NCBI RefSeq assembly: GCF_007991735.1
Contig: NZ_BJYX01000011.1
Span: forward strand, 62,001 to 126,000
Length of the DNA: 64,000 bases
DNA from: Terrabacter aerolatus
GTDB lineage: Bacteria > Actinomycetota > Actinomycetes > Actinomycetales > Dermatophilaceae
Direction: 5' to 3'
Shown here piece after piece: positions 8,465-16,520 of this stretch; the first letter of the stretch is position 1, and each line of letters begins with the position of its first letter. The notes under the pieces are model-generated. The model did no database searches. It was not told the origin of the DNA and was given only the letters and a program-made list of their open reading frames with translations. The translations under genes were made by a program, and so were the position numbers.

Positions 8465-9952
8465 GTGGGAGCCGACGTCGAGCAGGCCAGATACACCCGC
8501 GAGCAGCGGCAGCAGTACCGCGAGAAGGTGCGGCGCGACCTCGACGTGTTCGAGCGCATGCTCGGCAAGAGCGAGTTCGAGTTCGACCGACCCATGACGG
8601 GTCTCGAGATCGAGCTCAACCTCGTCAACGAGGACCTCGGCCCCAAGCTCGACAACAAGACGGTGCTCGAGCAGATCGCCGACGAGGACTACCAGACCGA
8701 GCTGGCCCGCTACAACATCGAGCTCAACGTCCACCCGCGCCCCCTCCCGGGTGACTCGGCCATCGAGCTCGAGCAGCTGCTGCGCGAGTCCCTCAACCGC
8801 GCCTCGGCCAAGGCCGCCGAGGCCCACGCCGGGATCGTGGCCATCGGGATCCTGCCGACCGTCATGCCCGAGCACTTCGAGGGCGACTGGATCAGCGAGA
8901 ACATCCGCTACGCCGCGCTCAACAACGCGGTCCTCGACGCCCGCGGCGAGGACGTCTGGCTCGAGCTGGAGGGACCGACCGGCGAGCGCATCGCCCGCTA
9001 CTCCGACAGCCTCGCCCCGGAGTCGGCGTGCACCTCGATCCAGCTGCACCTGCAGGTCCAGCCCGAGCGGTTCGCCGACCACTGGAACGCCGCCCAGGTC
9101 CTCGCCGGACCCCAGCTCGCCCTCGGCGCCAACTCGCCCTTCTTCCTCGGCCAGCGCCTCTGGGCCGAGACGCGCATCCCCCTCTTCACCCAGGCCACCG
9201 ACACGCGGTCGGTCGAGCTGAAGAACCAGGGGGTGCGCCCTCGGGTCTGGTTCGGCGAGCGGTGGATCACCTCGATCTTCGACCTCTTCGAGGAGAACGT
9301 CCGCTACTTCCCGGCGCTGCTGCCCGAGCTGTACGACGAGGAACCGGAGGAGGTCTTCGAGCGGGGCGAGGTGCCCGAGCTCAAGGAGCTGCGCCTGCAC
9401 AACGGCACCGTCTACCGCTGGAACCGCCCGATCTACGACATCGTCGGCGGCCGACCGCACCTGCGGGTGGAGAACCGGGTGCTCCCCGCCGGCCCGAGCA
9501 TCGCCGACGTCATGGCCAACGCCGCCTTCTACTACGGCACGATGCGTGTCCTCGCGGAGGAGGACCGCCCGGTCTGGACCCGGATGAGCTTCTCGGCCGC
9601 GGAGGCCAACTTCGAGGAGGGGGCGCGTCTCGGCATCGACGCCCGCACCTACTGGCCCGGCTTCGGCGACGTGCCGGCCGCCGAGCTCGTGCTGCGTCGC
9701 CTGCTCCCCATGGCCCACGAGGGCCTCGAGCGGTGGGGCGTGTCGTCGGCCGTGCGGGACCGCTTCCTGACGATCATCGAGCAGCGGTGCCTGCTCGGCG
9801 TCAACGGGGCGTCGTGGCAGACCGAGTGCGTGGCGCGGCTCGAGGCCCGGGGCCTGCCGCGCGACAAGGCGCTCCGCGAGATGCTCCGTCACTACATCGA
9901 GGGCATGATGGCCAACGAGCCGGTGCACACGTGGGAGCTACCCCGCGACTGA
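8465..9952 (+). CDS. Glutamate-cysteine ligase-like (GCS2) carboxylate-amine ligase
   Basis: 495 residues from the GTG at 8465. The protein belongs to the actinobacterial branch of the glutamate-cysteine ligase 2 superfamily, which forms an amide or thioester-free gamma-glutamyl bond using ATP. Recognisable segments are GLEIELNLVNEDLGPKLDN, RYNIELNVHPRPL, TSIQLHLQV and GPQLALGANSPFFLG. Its actual substrate is not defined by sequence; mycothiol producers do not normally make glutathione. A longer in-frame start at 8408 adds 19 Pro/Ala-rich residues that do not fit the family. TTGTCT stands six bases before the GTG, the leaderless arrangement seen elsewhere here. Confidence 0.85.
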   Translation: MGADVEQARYTREQRQQYREKVRRDLDVFERMLGKSEFEFDRPMTGLEIELNLVNEDLGPKLDNKTVLEQIADEDYQTELARYNIELNVHPRPLPGDSAIELEQLLRESLNRASAKAAEAHAGIVAIGILPTVMPEHFEGDWISENIRYAALNNAVLDARGEDVWLELEGPTGERIARYSDSLAPESACTSIQLHLQVQPERFADHWNAAQVLAGPQLALGANSPFFLGQRLWAETRIPLFTQATDTRSVELKNQGVRPRVWFGERWITSIFDLFEENVRYFPALLPELYDEEPEEVFERGEVPELKELRLHNGTVYRWNRPIYDIVGGRPHLRVENRVLPAGPSIADVMANAAFYYGTMRVLAEEDRPVWTRMSFSAAEANFEEGARLGIDARTYWPGFGDVPAAELVLRRLLPMAHEGLERWGVSSAVRDRFLTIIEQRCLLGVNGASWQTECVARLEARGLPRDKALREMLRHYIEGMMANEPVHTWELPRD

Positions 9953-10001
9953 CCTGACTGCGCCACCGGCCTCCTCGCGTGTGACGGGTGGCCCGGCACA
10001 C

Positions 10002-10029
10002 GGCATACGGCATACGGCATACGGCATAC
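10002..10029. repeat. Four tandem copies of the heptamer GGCATAC
   Basis: Four perfect, uninterrupted copies at 10002-10008, 10009-10015, 10016-10022 and 10023-10029, in the 96-base gap between two convergent genes. The same heptamer recurs through the window, often close to terminators. The gap shows no other clear structure. Confidence 0.95.
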
Positions 10030-10048
10030 GCGACGGTTTCGTCCGTGG

Positions 10049-10678
10049 TCAGTCCTCGGAGAGCAGCCGCCACGGGGAGAGGTTGTACATCCCCAGGCAG
10101 CGCGTCGAGCGGTGGTGCGTCAGCACGCTCATCGACCCGGCGTCGAGGACGAGCTGCTGGCCGAAGCGAGGGTCGACCCCCAGGAAGGTGGCGGTCAGCA
10201 CCCGCAGGGCATGGCCGTGGCCGAAGAGCGCGACGTCGCCGTGCTCGAGGTCCGGCCACACCTTGTCGATGACCTGCTGGGCCCGGGCGGAGACCTCCTC
10301 GATGGTCTCGCCGGGGGTGACGCCGGGCTTGACCCCGTCGACGAAGACCTCCCAGGGGTGGCCGATCTCCGCGGTGATCTGCTTCGTCGTGATGCCCTCG
10401 TAGGCGCCGTAGTCCCACTCGCGCAGGAGCGGCTCGACCTCGAAGTCGCCGAGCCCCGCGAGCTCGGCCGTGCGCTTGGCGCGCTGCAGCGGCGAGACGA
10501 GGACCCGCTCGAAGCGGTGCTTGCGCAGCACGTCGGCGAGCTCACGTGCTGCTGCCTCGCCCTCGGGCAGCAGCGGCAGGTCGGTGGTGCCGGTGTGCTG
10601 GCCGCTCAGCGACCACTCCGTCTCGCCGTGCCGGAAGAGGTAGATGTTGCCGGGAACGACGCCGTCGGGGGTGGCCAT
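10049..10678 (-). CDS. Histidine phosphatase family protein (phosphoglycerate mutase-like)
   Basis: 209 residues from ATG 10678. The catalytic phospho-acceptor motif is LFRHGETEWS near the N-terminus, followed by the VLVSPLQRAKRTAEL arginine motif, the acid REWDYGAYEG, and the second catalytic histidine in LFGHGHALRVL. This set defines the RHG branch of the histidine phosphatase superfamily. Substrates range from sugar phosphates to nucleotides and cannot be named from sequence alone. An in-frame GTG nine bases upstream (10687) is an alternative start. It is convergent with the GCS2 gene and divergent from phzF. Confidence 0.9.
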   Translation of the reverse strand: MATPDGVVPGNIYLFRHGETEWSLSGQHTGTTDLPLLPEGEAAARELADVLRKHRFERVLVSPLQRAKRTAELAGLGDFEVEPLLREWDYGAYEGITTKQITAEIGHPWEVFVDGVKPGVTPGETIEEVSARAQQVIDKVWPDLEHGDVALFGHGHALRVLTATFLGVDPRFGQQLVLDAGSMSVLTHHRSTRCLGMYNLSPWRLLSED

Positions 10679-10749
10679 GACCGCCACAGTATCGGCGAGC
10701 GCGTCCGTCGGTCCCCGCCGGTCACCGAGGTTCGGGCAGACTCGCTCCC

Positions 10750-11625
10750 ATGGACCTCGCCTTCGAGCTGCTCAACGTCTTCTCCATCGCGGGCCGGCCC
10801 TTCTCGGGCAACCCGCTCTGCGTCTTCCCGGACGCCGCGGACCTGACCGACGAGGAGATGCAGGCGTGGGCGCGCCAGTTCAACCTCAGCGAGTCGACGT
10901 TCGTGACCTCGTCCGGCGGCAGCGCAGCGGGAGAGGTGGCGGAGGCGGACGTGCGCATCTTCACCCCCGACCACGAGATGCCGTTCGCCGGACACCCGAC
11001 GCTCGGTACGGCCGAGGTCGTGGGCCGCGCGGCCGGCGCGGACACCGTCCAGCTGACCATGCCGGCCGGGGCCATCGGCGTCGTGAGGAGCGACGACGAG
11101 TGGCGGCTCACGGCCCGTCCGGCGAGCCTGCGCGCGGTGGACGCGAGCGGCGGGGATCTCGCCGCTGCACTCGGGGTCGAGGCCACGGCCGTCGTCCGCT
11201 CGGACGCGAGCTGGGTCGACGCGGGGGTGGAGCAGCTCGTCGTGCGCCTGGACCACGTCGACAGTGTCCGTGCCTGCCACCCGGACCCGGACCTCATGGT
11301 CGATCACCTGAGCTCTCCGGGACGACCTCCACACGTGTACGCGTGGGCCTGGAGCGGGCCGCGGAGCATCGAGGCGCGCCTCTTCCACACCCAGGGGCAG
11401 TCCGTCCTCGAGGACCCGGCCACCGGCTCGGCGTGCGCCAACCTCGGCGGCTGGCTCGTGGCGCAGGGCGCTCGCGACCTGTCGGTCGAGGTGAGCCAGG
11501 GCGCCGCGGTGGGTCGCCCGTCCCGGCTGCTGCTCGACCTCGACGTCGAGGGCGGCATCCACGTCGGTGGCCGGGTCGACCCCGTCGGACACGGCAGTGT
11601 CTCGCTCGCGAAGCGGGGAGCCTGA
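10750..11625 (+). CDS. PhzF family isomerase/epimerase
   Basis: 291 residues with the PhzF fold of two diaminopimelate-epimerase-like halves. The conserved catalytic glutamate is Glu48 in FNLSESTFV; the second half has DHEMPFAGHPTLG and a late GQSVLEDPATGSACANLGGW segment. PhzF enzymes catalyse isomerisation such as the allylic rearrangement in phenazine synthesis, but most bacterial members are outside that pathway and their substrates are unknown. No phenazine genes lie nearby, so a phenazine role is unlikely. A weak -10 (CAGACT) sits seven bases before the ATG. The next gene starts three bases after this stop. Confidence 0.88.
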   Translation: MDLAFELLNVFSIAGRPFSGNPLCVFPDAADLTDEEMQAWARQFNLSESTFVTSSGGSAAGEVAEADVRIFTPDHEMPFAGHPTLGTAEVVGRAAGADTVQLTMPAGAIGVVRSDDEWRLTARPASLRAVDASGGDLAAALGVEATAVVRSDASWVDAGVEQLVVRLDHVDSVRACHPDPDLMVDHLSSPGRPPHVYAWAWSGPRSIEARLFHTQGQSVLEDPATGSACANLGGWLVAQGARDLSVEVSQGAAVGRPSRLLLDLDVEGGIHVGGRVDPVGHGSVSLAKRGA

Positions 11626-11628
11626 GCC

Positions 11629-12168
11629 GTGCCCACCTACATCGCCTTCCTCCGGGCCGTCAACGTCGGCCAGCGCTGGGTCAAGATGGAGCGACTGCGA
11701 GCACATCTGTCCGACAACGGGTTCGGCGACGTCGTCACCCACATCCAGAGCGGCAACGTCTGCGTCACGACGTCGCTGCGCAGCGTGCCGAAGGTCGAGG
11801 CGTCGTTGCGCAGCCTGATCAGCGACGAGTTCGGTTTCGACGTGCCCGTGGTCGTCCGCACCCCCGCCGAGCTGCGACGCACGGCGGCCGAGGCCGATGC
11901 CGTCGACTCGCCCCTCGGCGCGGACGCACGCCGCTACGTGACCTTCACGACGGGCGGGATCAGCACCGAGGGCGCGCAGGCGCTCGAGGCGTGGGACGTG
12001 CCCGGCGAACGGGTCGTCGTCCTCGGGGACGACGTGCTGCTCTTCCTCACCAAGCCCGCGCACCAGGCGAAGCTGACCAACGCGCGACTCGAGCGCCTGA
12101 CGGGCGCGACGGGCACCGCGCGCGACATCAAGGTCGTGCGCGCGCTCGCCGAGAAGTGGGGAGGCTGA
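11629..12168 (+). CDS. DUF1697 family protein
   Basis: 179 residues with the DUF1697 signature: YIAFLRAVNVGQRWVKMERL at the N-terminus, then THIQSGNVCVTTS and a FDVPVVVRTPAEL segment, ending with LTGATGTARDIKVVRALAEK. The family is cytoplasmic and of unknown function. The GTG start is three bases after the phzF stop, so the two genes are probably cotranscribed. Its 3' end faces the RNA methyltransferase gene. Confidence 0.87.
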   Translation: MPTYIAFLRAVNVGQRWVKMERLRAHLSDNGFGDVVTHIQSGNVCVTTSLRSVPKVEASLRSLISDEFGFDVPVVVRTPAELRRTAAEADAVDSPLGADARRYVTFTTGGISTEGAQALEAWDVPGERVVVLGDDVLLFLTKPAHQAKLTNARLERLTGATGTARDIKVVRALAEKWGG

Positions 12169-12250
12169 GGCGGCAGCCGCCGCAAGGGCCGACCAGCGCC
12201 CCGCGCCGACGTGGATGCCGGACCCGACGGCCGACGAGGTGACGGGCCGG

Positions 12251-13012
12251 TCAGAGGCGCGAGCGGCGGACGAGCTCGAAGCAGACGACGGCGGCGGCTG
12301 CGGAGACGTTGAGCGACTCGACGCCGGCTGCCATGGGGATCGACACCCACGTGTCGACGAGCCCGGCGACCTCGGGCGTGAGCCCGGCGGTCTCGCTCCC
12401 GAGGACGAAGGCCACCGGCTCGGGCAGGTGGGCGGCGAAGAGGTCGTCGTCACCGTCGGCGTCGAGCCCGACCACCCGGAAGCCGTGCTCCTTGAGGGAG
12501 GCCACGGCCTCGGCGGCCGTGAAGGCCTTGAGGATGGGGGCCCGGAACGCGACCCCGGCCGACGCCTTGACGACGAGCGGGTCGAGCGAGGCGACGCCCT
12601 TGCGCGGCACGACGATGCCGTCGACACCGGCGGCGGTGGCCGAGCGCAGGATCATGCCGACGTTGGCGGGCGTGGTGACGCCGTCGAGCACGAGGACCGC
12701 CCGCAACGACGACAGGTCCTGCTCGAGCGCGACGTCGAGGGGACGCATCCGCGGCGCCACGACGTCGGCGAAGACGCCCTGGTCCTGGCGCCCGTTGCCC
12801 GCGAGCTTCTTGACCCGCTCGGCGCTCGCGTGCTGCACCTCGACGCCGCGTCGGCGTGCAGCCTGCTGGATCTCGCGAAGACCGCTGCCGCGGGCGCCGT
12901 CGGCGATGACGACCTTGTCGACGTGGACCGCTTCGTCGAGGAGGACCTCGTGCACGGGGTTGCGTCCGTAGACCGTGATGAAGCGGTCCTTGGGGGAGAT
13001 CTCTGCGCTCAC
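12251..13012 (-). CDS. SpoU/TrmH family RNA 2'-O-methyltransferase
   Basis: 253 residues. An N-terminal substrate-binding domain (TVYGRNPVHEVLLDEAVHV) precedes the knotted SPOUT methyltransferase domain with its three motifs: VLVLDGVTTPANVGMILRSA (motif 1), VAFVLGSETAGLTPEV (motif 2) and IPMAAGVESLNVSAAAAV (motif 3). It transfers a methyl group from SAM to the 2'-OH of a ribose in rRNA or tRNA. The site is not defined: it resembles RlmB and TsnR-type proteins, but the paralogue cannot be settled by eye. The GTG start (13012) is the only sensible one. It faces away from the monooxygenase operon. Confidence 0.88.
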   Translation of the reverse strand: MSAEISPKDRFITVYGRNPVHEVLLDEAVHVDKVVIADGARGSGLREIQQAARRRGVEVQHASAERVKKLAGNGRQDQGVFADVVAPRMRPLDVALEQDLSSLRAVLVLDGVTTPANVGMILRSATAAGVDGIVVPRKGVASLDPLVVKASAGVAFRAPILKAFTAAEAVASLKEHGFRVVGLDADGDDDLFAAHLPEPVAFVLGSETAGLTPEVAGLVDTWVSIPMAAGVESLNVSAAAAVVCFELVRRSRL

Positions 13013-13087
13013 CGCGACAGGATGTCACAGGGCGCCGGGGTCGCCGAGCCGCTCGGGAATGGGGGAGCGGGGCTCGGCGTTCGGTAT

Positions 13088-13105
13088 GATTGAATCGTCA
13101 ATCAA
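13088..13105. promoter_or_regulatory. Operator TGATTGA-N4-TCAATCA overlapping the -10 of the monooxygenase operon
   Basis: A perfect 7-base inverted repeat (13088-13094 and 13099-13105, spacer ATCG) overlaps a strong -10 hexamer TATGAT (13086-13091) and ends just before the AAGGAG ribosome-binding site. Its AT-rich character stands out strongly. The geometry predicts repression by a dimeric MarR-, PadR- or TetR-type regulator that is not next to it. Confidence 0.75.
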
Positions 13106-13120
13106 AAGGAGCTGGGACAC

Positions 13121-14281
13121 ATGCAGTTCGGGATCTTCACCGTCGGGGACGTCACCACCGACCCGACGACGGGACGCACGCCGACCGAGAACGAGCGCAT
13201 CAAGGCCACGGTCGCCATCGCCCGCAAGGCGGAGGAGGTCGGACTGGACGTGTTCGCGACGGGGGAGCACCACAACCCGCCGTTCGCCGCGCCCGCCAAC
13301 CCACCCGTCCTGCTCGCTGCCGTCGCGGCCCAGACCGAGCGTCTCGTCCTGTCCACGTCGACGACCCTCATCACGACGAACGACCCCGTCCGGATCGCCC
13401 AGGACTACGCCTACCTCCAGCACCTGAGCGACGGCCGCATGGACCTCATGCTCGGCCGCGGCAACACCGGCCCGGTCTACCCCTGGTTCGGCAAGGACAT
13501 CCGCGACGGCATCCCGCTCGCCATCGAGAACTACGCGCTGCTGCACCGGCTGTGGCGCGAGGACGTCGTCAACTGGCAGGGCAAGTACCGGACCCCGCTG
13601 CAGGGCTTCACCTCGACGCCGCGTCCCCTCGACGGCGTGCCGCCGTTCGTGTGGCACGGCTCGATCCGCAGCCCCGAGATCGCCGAGCAGGCGGCCTACT
13701 ACGGCGACGGCTTCTTCTCCAACCACATCTTCTGGCCGGCCAGCCACACCAAGCAGATGGTCGAGCTCTACCGCCGACGCTTCGAGCACTACGGCCACGG
13801 CAGCGCCGACCAGGCGATCGTCGGCCTCGGCGGTCAGGTCTTCATGCGCAGGAACAGCCAGGACGCCGTCCGCGAGTTCCGGCCCTACTTCGACAACGCG
13901 CCCGTCTACGGGCACGGACCCACGCTCGAGGAGTTCACGAGCCAGACGCCGCTCACCGTCGGTAGCCCGCAGGAGGTCATCGAGAGGACGCTGGCCTTCC
14001 GGGAGTACGCCGGCGACTACCAGCGCCAGCTGTGGCTGGTCGACCACGCCGGGCTCCCGCTCAAGACCGTCCTCGAGCAGCTCGACCTCCTCGGCGAAGA
14101 GGTCGTGCCGGTGCTCCGCAAGGAGTTCGCCGCGCTCAAGCCGGCGCACGTGCCGGACGCCCCGACCCACGCCGCGCGGGTCGCCGCCGCCGGCGGCGCG
14201 CGCGACACCACCGTCCACGCCGCCGCCGACGACGTCACCGGCGCCTCGCCCGAGCCGACCACCCTGGAGGTGACCTCATGA
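13121..14281 (+). CDS. LLM-class flavin-dependent monooxygenase (CE1758-type)
   Basis: 386 residues with a bacterial-luciferase-like TIM barrel: MQFGIFTVGDVTTDP at the start, GLDVFATGEHHNPPF, LSTSTTLITTNDPVRIAQDY and LMLGRGNTGPVYPWFG. Members use reduced FMN and oxygen; this subfamily (CE1758 family) is typically paired with a dedicated FMN reductase, as here. The last 40 residues are Ala/Thr/Pro-rich and probably disordered. AAAAGGAG (13105-13112) is well placed before the ATG. The stop overlaps the next ATG. The substrate is unknown; the tight operator suggests induction by a specific compound. Confidence 0.88.
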   Translation: MQFGIFTVGDVTTDPTTGRTPTENERIKATVAIARKAEEVGLDVFATGEHHNPPFAAPANPPVLLAAVAAQTERLVLSTSTTLITTNDPVRIAQDYAYLQHLSDGRMDLMLGRGNTGPVYPWFGKDIRDGIPLAIENYALLHRLWREDVVNWQGKYRTPLQGFTSTPRPLDGVPPFVWHGSIRSPEIAEQAAYYGDGFFSNHIFWPASHTKQMVELYRRRFEHYGHGSADQAIVGLGGQVFMRRNSQDAVREFRPYFDNAPVYGHGPTLEEFTSQTPLTVGSPQEVIERTLAFREYAGDYQRQLWLVDHAGLPLKTVLEQLDLLGEEVVPVLRKEFAALKPAHVPDAPTHAARVAAAGGARDTTVHAAADDVTGASPEPTTLEVTS

Positions 14282-14898
14282 CCACGCAGACCCCGTTCCA
14301 CCTCGCCGTCGTCACGGCCGGCGTGACCCAGCCGTCCTCGACACGCCTGCTCGCCGACCGCCTCACCGAGGCGACGGTGCGGGCCCTCGCGCCGCTGGAC
14401 GTCGTCGTCGAGGTCGTCGACGTGCGCGACGTCGCCCACGACCTGACGAACAACGTCCTCACCGGCTTCGCGTCGCCCGACCTGCAGGTGCGCCTCGACG
14501 CGATCACCGAGGCCGACGCCGTCGTCGTCGCGACACCCGTGTATGCCGCGTCGTACAGCGGGCTGTTCAAGATGCTCGTCGACGTGCTGCCCCAGGACGC
14601 GCTGCGCGACACCCCGGTGCTCCTCGGCGCGACCGGCGGCACGGCCCGCCACTCGCTGGCCATCGACCACGCGCTGCGGCCGCTCTTCGCCCACCTCGGC
14701 GCGCTCGTCGCCCCGGTCGCCGTGTTCGCGGCCAGTGAGGACTGGGGAAGTGTCGAGGCCGGTCGCCTCGGAGAGCGCATAGAGCGCGCCGGCACGGCCT
14801 TCGCGGCCCTGGTCCAGGGCTCGCCGCGCGCCGCCCGGGTCGACCCCTTCGCCCAGGTGACGCCCTTCGAGTCGATGCTGACCGACCTGCGGCACTGA
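14278..14898 (+). CDS. NAD(P)H-dependent FMN reductase (CE1759-type)
   Basis: 206 residues with a flavodoxin-like fold: LAVVTAGVTQPSSTRLLADR (FMN phosphate-binding loop), ADAVVVATPVYAASYSGLFKM and PVLLGATGGTARHSLAIDH. It supplies reduced FMN to the monooxygenase encoded immediately upstream; the ATGA overlap shows the two are translated together. The C-terminal motif VDPFAQVTPFESML is typical of this reductase subfamily. Regulation should follow the 13088 operator. Confidence 0.88.
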   Translation: MTTQTPFHLAVVTAGVTQPSSTRLLADRLTEATVRALAPLDVVVEVVDVRDVAHDLTNNVLTGFASPDLQVRLDAITEADAVVVATPVYAASYSGLFKMLVDVLPQDALRDTPVLLGATGGTARHSLAIDHALRPLFAHLGALVAPVAVFAASEDWGSVEAGRLGERIERAGTAFAALVQGSPRAARVDPFAQVTPFESMLTDLRH

Positions 14899-14947
14899 GC
14901 CGGCAGCGCGCGACGAGGGAGACGACCGGGGTCGACGGCCCGGCAGC

Positions 14948-14990
14948 GACGGCCCGGTCGGGACCACGGTCCTGACCGGGCCGTCCTTCT
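14948..14990 (+). terminator. Terminator after the FMN reductase gene
   Basis: GACGGCCCGGTC (14948-14959) pairs perfectly with GACCGGGCCGTC (14974-14985), followed by CTTCT. It closes the two-gene monooxygenase operon. Confidence 0.8.
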
Positions 14991-15081
14991 GCACGACCAG
15001 AGGTACGGGAACGGGCACGGCTGCCGGTCCCGGCCGCGCGCCGGTGTCGGGCCCGGGCGTGCGCCACGGCAGACTCGGCAC

Positions 15082-16362
15082 ATGAGCTCGCCACGCGCGC
15101 AGCCGGCCCTGGCCCGTCGCCTGACCACCCGCGACGCCGCCTTCATCGGGGTTGGCTCGATGGTCGGCGCGGGCCTGTTCACCGCCTTCGCGCCCGCCGC
15201 CGCGGCCGCCGGGTCGTGGATGCTGGCGTCCCTCGGGATCGCCGCCGTCATCGCCTTCTGCAACGCCACGTCCTCGGCCCAGCTGGCCGCGCAGTACCCG
15301 ACGTCGGGTGGCACCTACGTCTACGGCCGCGAACGCCTGGGGCCGTGGTGGGGGTTCGTCGCAGGCTGGGGCTTCGTCATCGGCAAGACCGCGGGCTGTG
15401 CGGCCATGGCACTGGCCGTCTCGGTGTACGTCGCGCCGCCGGCCTGGCAGCGTCCGCTCGCAGCGGCGGTCGTCGTCGCGCTCGTGACCGTGAACTACCG
15501 CGGCATCACCCGCACGGCTGCCCTGACCCGGGTGCTCGTCACCGTGGTGCTGCTCCTGCTGGCCCTCGTCCTGGCCGTCTCGGCGTCGCAGCTCTGGGGG
15601 CGTCCGGCACTCGACGGCGGCACCCCCCTTCCGGGTGCCGGCGGGTGGGACGGAGTCCTGCGGGGCGGCGCCCTGCTCTTCTTCGCCTTCGCGGGCTACG
15701 CGCGCGTGGCGACCCTGGGGGAGGATGTGCTCGACCCGGCGCGCGCCATCCCGCGCGCCATCGTGATGAGCTTCGCCGTCGTCGTGCCCCTCTATGCCGT
15801 CACCGCCGTACTCCTGCTCCACGTGCTCGGGCCGGGGGCCACGGCTTCGACGGGGGCGCCGCTGCACCAGCTCGCCGTGATGGTCCAGGGACCCGGCGGC
15901 TGGCTGGCCTGGGTCGTCTCCGCGGCGGCCGCGGTCGCAGCCCTCGGGGCCCTGCTGGCGCTCGTGGCGGGAGTGGGCCGCACGACGCTCGCGATGGCCC
16001 GGGAGGGTGACCTGCCGCGGGTCCTGGCCGCGGTGCACCCGCGATTCCACGTGCCGCACCGTGCCGAGCTGGCGCTCGGCGCCGTCGTCGTGGGGCTCGT
16101 GCTCGTCACCGACCTGCGGGGCGTCATCGGCTTCTCGTCCTTCGGCGTCCTGACCTACTACGCCGTCGCGAATGCCGCGGCCCTGACCCAGCACGCCCCC
16201 CACCGCCGCTACCCCCGGGCGCTCGCGACGCTGGGGCTCGTAGGGTGCGTGCTGCTCGCCCTGGCCGTCCTCGTGGGATCGCTCGTCTCGGGTGCGGCCG
16301 TCCTCGCGACAGGCGTGCTCGGCCGGTTCGTCGTCGTCCGTCGGCGGGCCGCCACGCCCTGA
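15082..16362 (+). CDS. APC-family amino acid permease
   Basis: 426 residues with about 12 membrane segments. The first helix holds the APC signature GVGSMVGAGLFTAFAPAA, and the later GGTYVYGRERLGPWWGFVAG and FFAFAGYARVATLGEDV segments are typical of amino acid, polyamine and organocation permeases. It probably imports an amino acid by proton symport; the substrate is not readable. The ATG is six bases after CAGACT, consistent with a leaderless promoter. It is a single gene, ending in a hairpin that overlaps its stop codon. Confidence 0.88.
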   Translation: MSSPRAQPALARRLTTRDAAFIGVGSMVGAGLFTAFAPAAAAAGSWMLASLGIAAVIAFCNATSSAQLAAQYPTSGGTYVYGRERLGPWWGFVAGWGFVIGKTAGCAAMALAVSVYVAPPAWQRPLAAAVVVALVTVNYRGITRTAALTRVLVTVVLLLLALVLAVSASQLWGRPALDGGTPLPGAGGWDGVLRGGALLFFAFAGYARVATLGEDVLDPARAIPRAIVMSFAVVVPLYAVTAVLLLHVLGPGATASTGAPLHQLAVMVQGPGGWLAWVVSAAAAVAALGALLALVAGVGRTTLAMAREGDLPRVLAAVHPRFHVPHRAELALGAVVVGLVLVTDLRGVIGFSSFGVLTYYAVANAAALTQHAPHRRYPRALATLGLVGCVLLALAVLVGSLVSGAAVLATGVLGRFVVVRRRAATP

Positions 16363-16377
16363 CGACAGCCCGCCGAC
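16340..16377 (+). terminator. Hairpin overlapping the permease stop codon
   Basis: GTCGGCGGGC (16340-16349) pairs perfectly with GCCCGCCGAC (16368-16377). The stop codon lies in the loop, so the terminator stem begins inside the coding sequence. No U-run follows. Confidence 0.5.
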
Positions 16378-16520
16378 GACCTGACCGGGGCCGGGTCGGG
16401 TCGGGTCGACAGGCTCGGCCGACGAGCGTGGGCGCCGTCGTCGACACGCGGGGGAGTCCTCCCCATGGACCGACCGGGAAGCCCCACCTACCGTGGCCCC
16501 ATCGTCGACAGGAGGCCGAA

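Noticed and set aside
5669-9928. A 1419-codon open frame on the minus strand across gcvP and the GCS2 gene
   Set aside because: It is the antisense shadow of two well-recognised genes, common in GC-rich DNA. Its translation is low-complexity (Arg/Val/Gly/Asp) with no family resemblance.
10002-10029. Short CRISPR-like or satellite array
   Set aside because: The units are 7 bases with no spacers; they belong to a dispersed heptamer, not to a CRISPR.
10750-11625. Phenazine biosynthesis locus
   Set aside because: Only a PhzF-family protein is present; the other phz genes are absent.
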